A stretch of DNA of 6,302 bases from contig CALZCW010000042.1 of NCBI GenBank assembly GCA_945635805.1, positions 1-6,302 of the forward strand, written 5' to 3'. Made by a program: the position numbers and the translations under genes. Shown piece by piece: positions 6,251 through 6,302 of the stretch (within the stretch, counting starts at the first letter, position 1; each line of letters starts with the position of its first letter). A model generated the notes under the pieces. That model was given only the letters and a program-made list of their open reading frames with translations, had not been told where the DNA came from and did not search any database. The DNA comes from an uncultured Clostridia bacterium (GTDB lineage Bacteria > Bacillota > Clostridia > Oscillospirales > Oscillospiraceae).

Positions 6251-6302
6251 TACTAATCACTAATTAAAACACTCAATAATCCATTTGCGCCCAGTGATGC
6301 TT

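Noticed and set aside
6209..6302. CRISPR array or attachment site at the right edge
   Set aside because: The units are seven bases with no unique spacers, and no integrase or tRNA gene is adjacent.

Overview
This window looks like a piece of chromosome from a Gram-positive gut-type Clostridia, most likely Oscillospiraceae-like. The inference rests on GC-rich genes separated by AT-rich spacers, strong AAGGAG-type ribosome binding sites, sigma-A-like promoters, a secreted protein with three S-layer homology (SLH) repeats, and a TTCACT-type heptamer repeat that I associate from memory with such genomes. The genus cannot be fixed from this sequence alone.

There are three real protein genes. From left to right: (1) on the minus strand, the first 857 residues of a secreted SLH-anchored 5'-nucleotidase/metallophosphatase, whose 3' end lies beyond base 1; (2) on the minus strand, a complete argS (arginyl-tRNA synthetase, 585 aa); (3) on the plus strand, divergent from argS, a complete arcA (arginine deiminase, 405 aa). 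Spacer 2586-2896 holds a strong bidirectional terminator hairpin that ends the argS transcript and a separate promoter for the nucleotidase gene. Spacer 4655-4914 holds back-to-back promoters for argS and arcA, a GC-rich hairpin, an AT-rich dyad and two half-matched ArgR-type boxes. After arcA an intrinsic terminator begins inside the last codons of the gene. It is followed by a short heptamer repeat array and AT-rich sequence with no recognisable gene.

Functionally, argS and arcA share one substrate. ArgRS loads arginine onto tRNA for translation, while arginine deiminase breaks arginine down to citrulline and ammonia. Their shared control region is the most biologically suggestive part of the window. 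The nucleotidase has its own promoter and probably acts outside the cell, releasing nucleosides and phosphate from nucleotides. No arcB, arcC or arginine/ornithine antiporter gene is visible, and the terminator makes arcA look monocistronic.

I found no mobile element, CRISPR array, RNA gene, T-box or toxin-antitoxin locus, and no convincing undescribed system. The very long open frames antisense to all three genes are codon-bias shadows.
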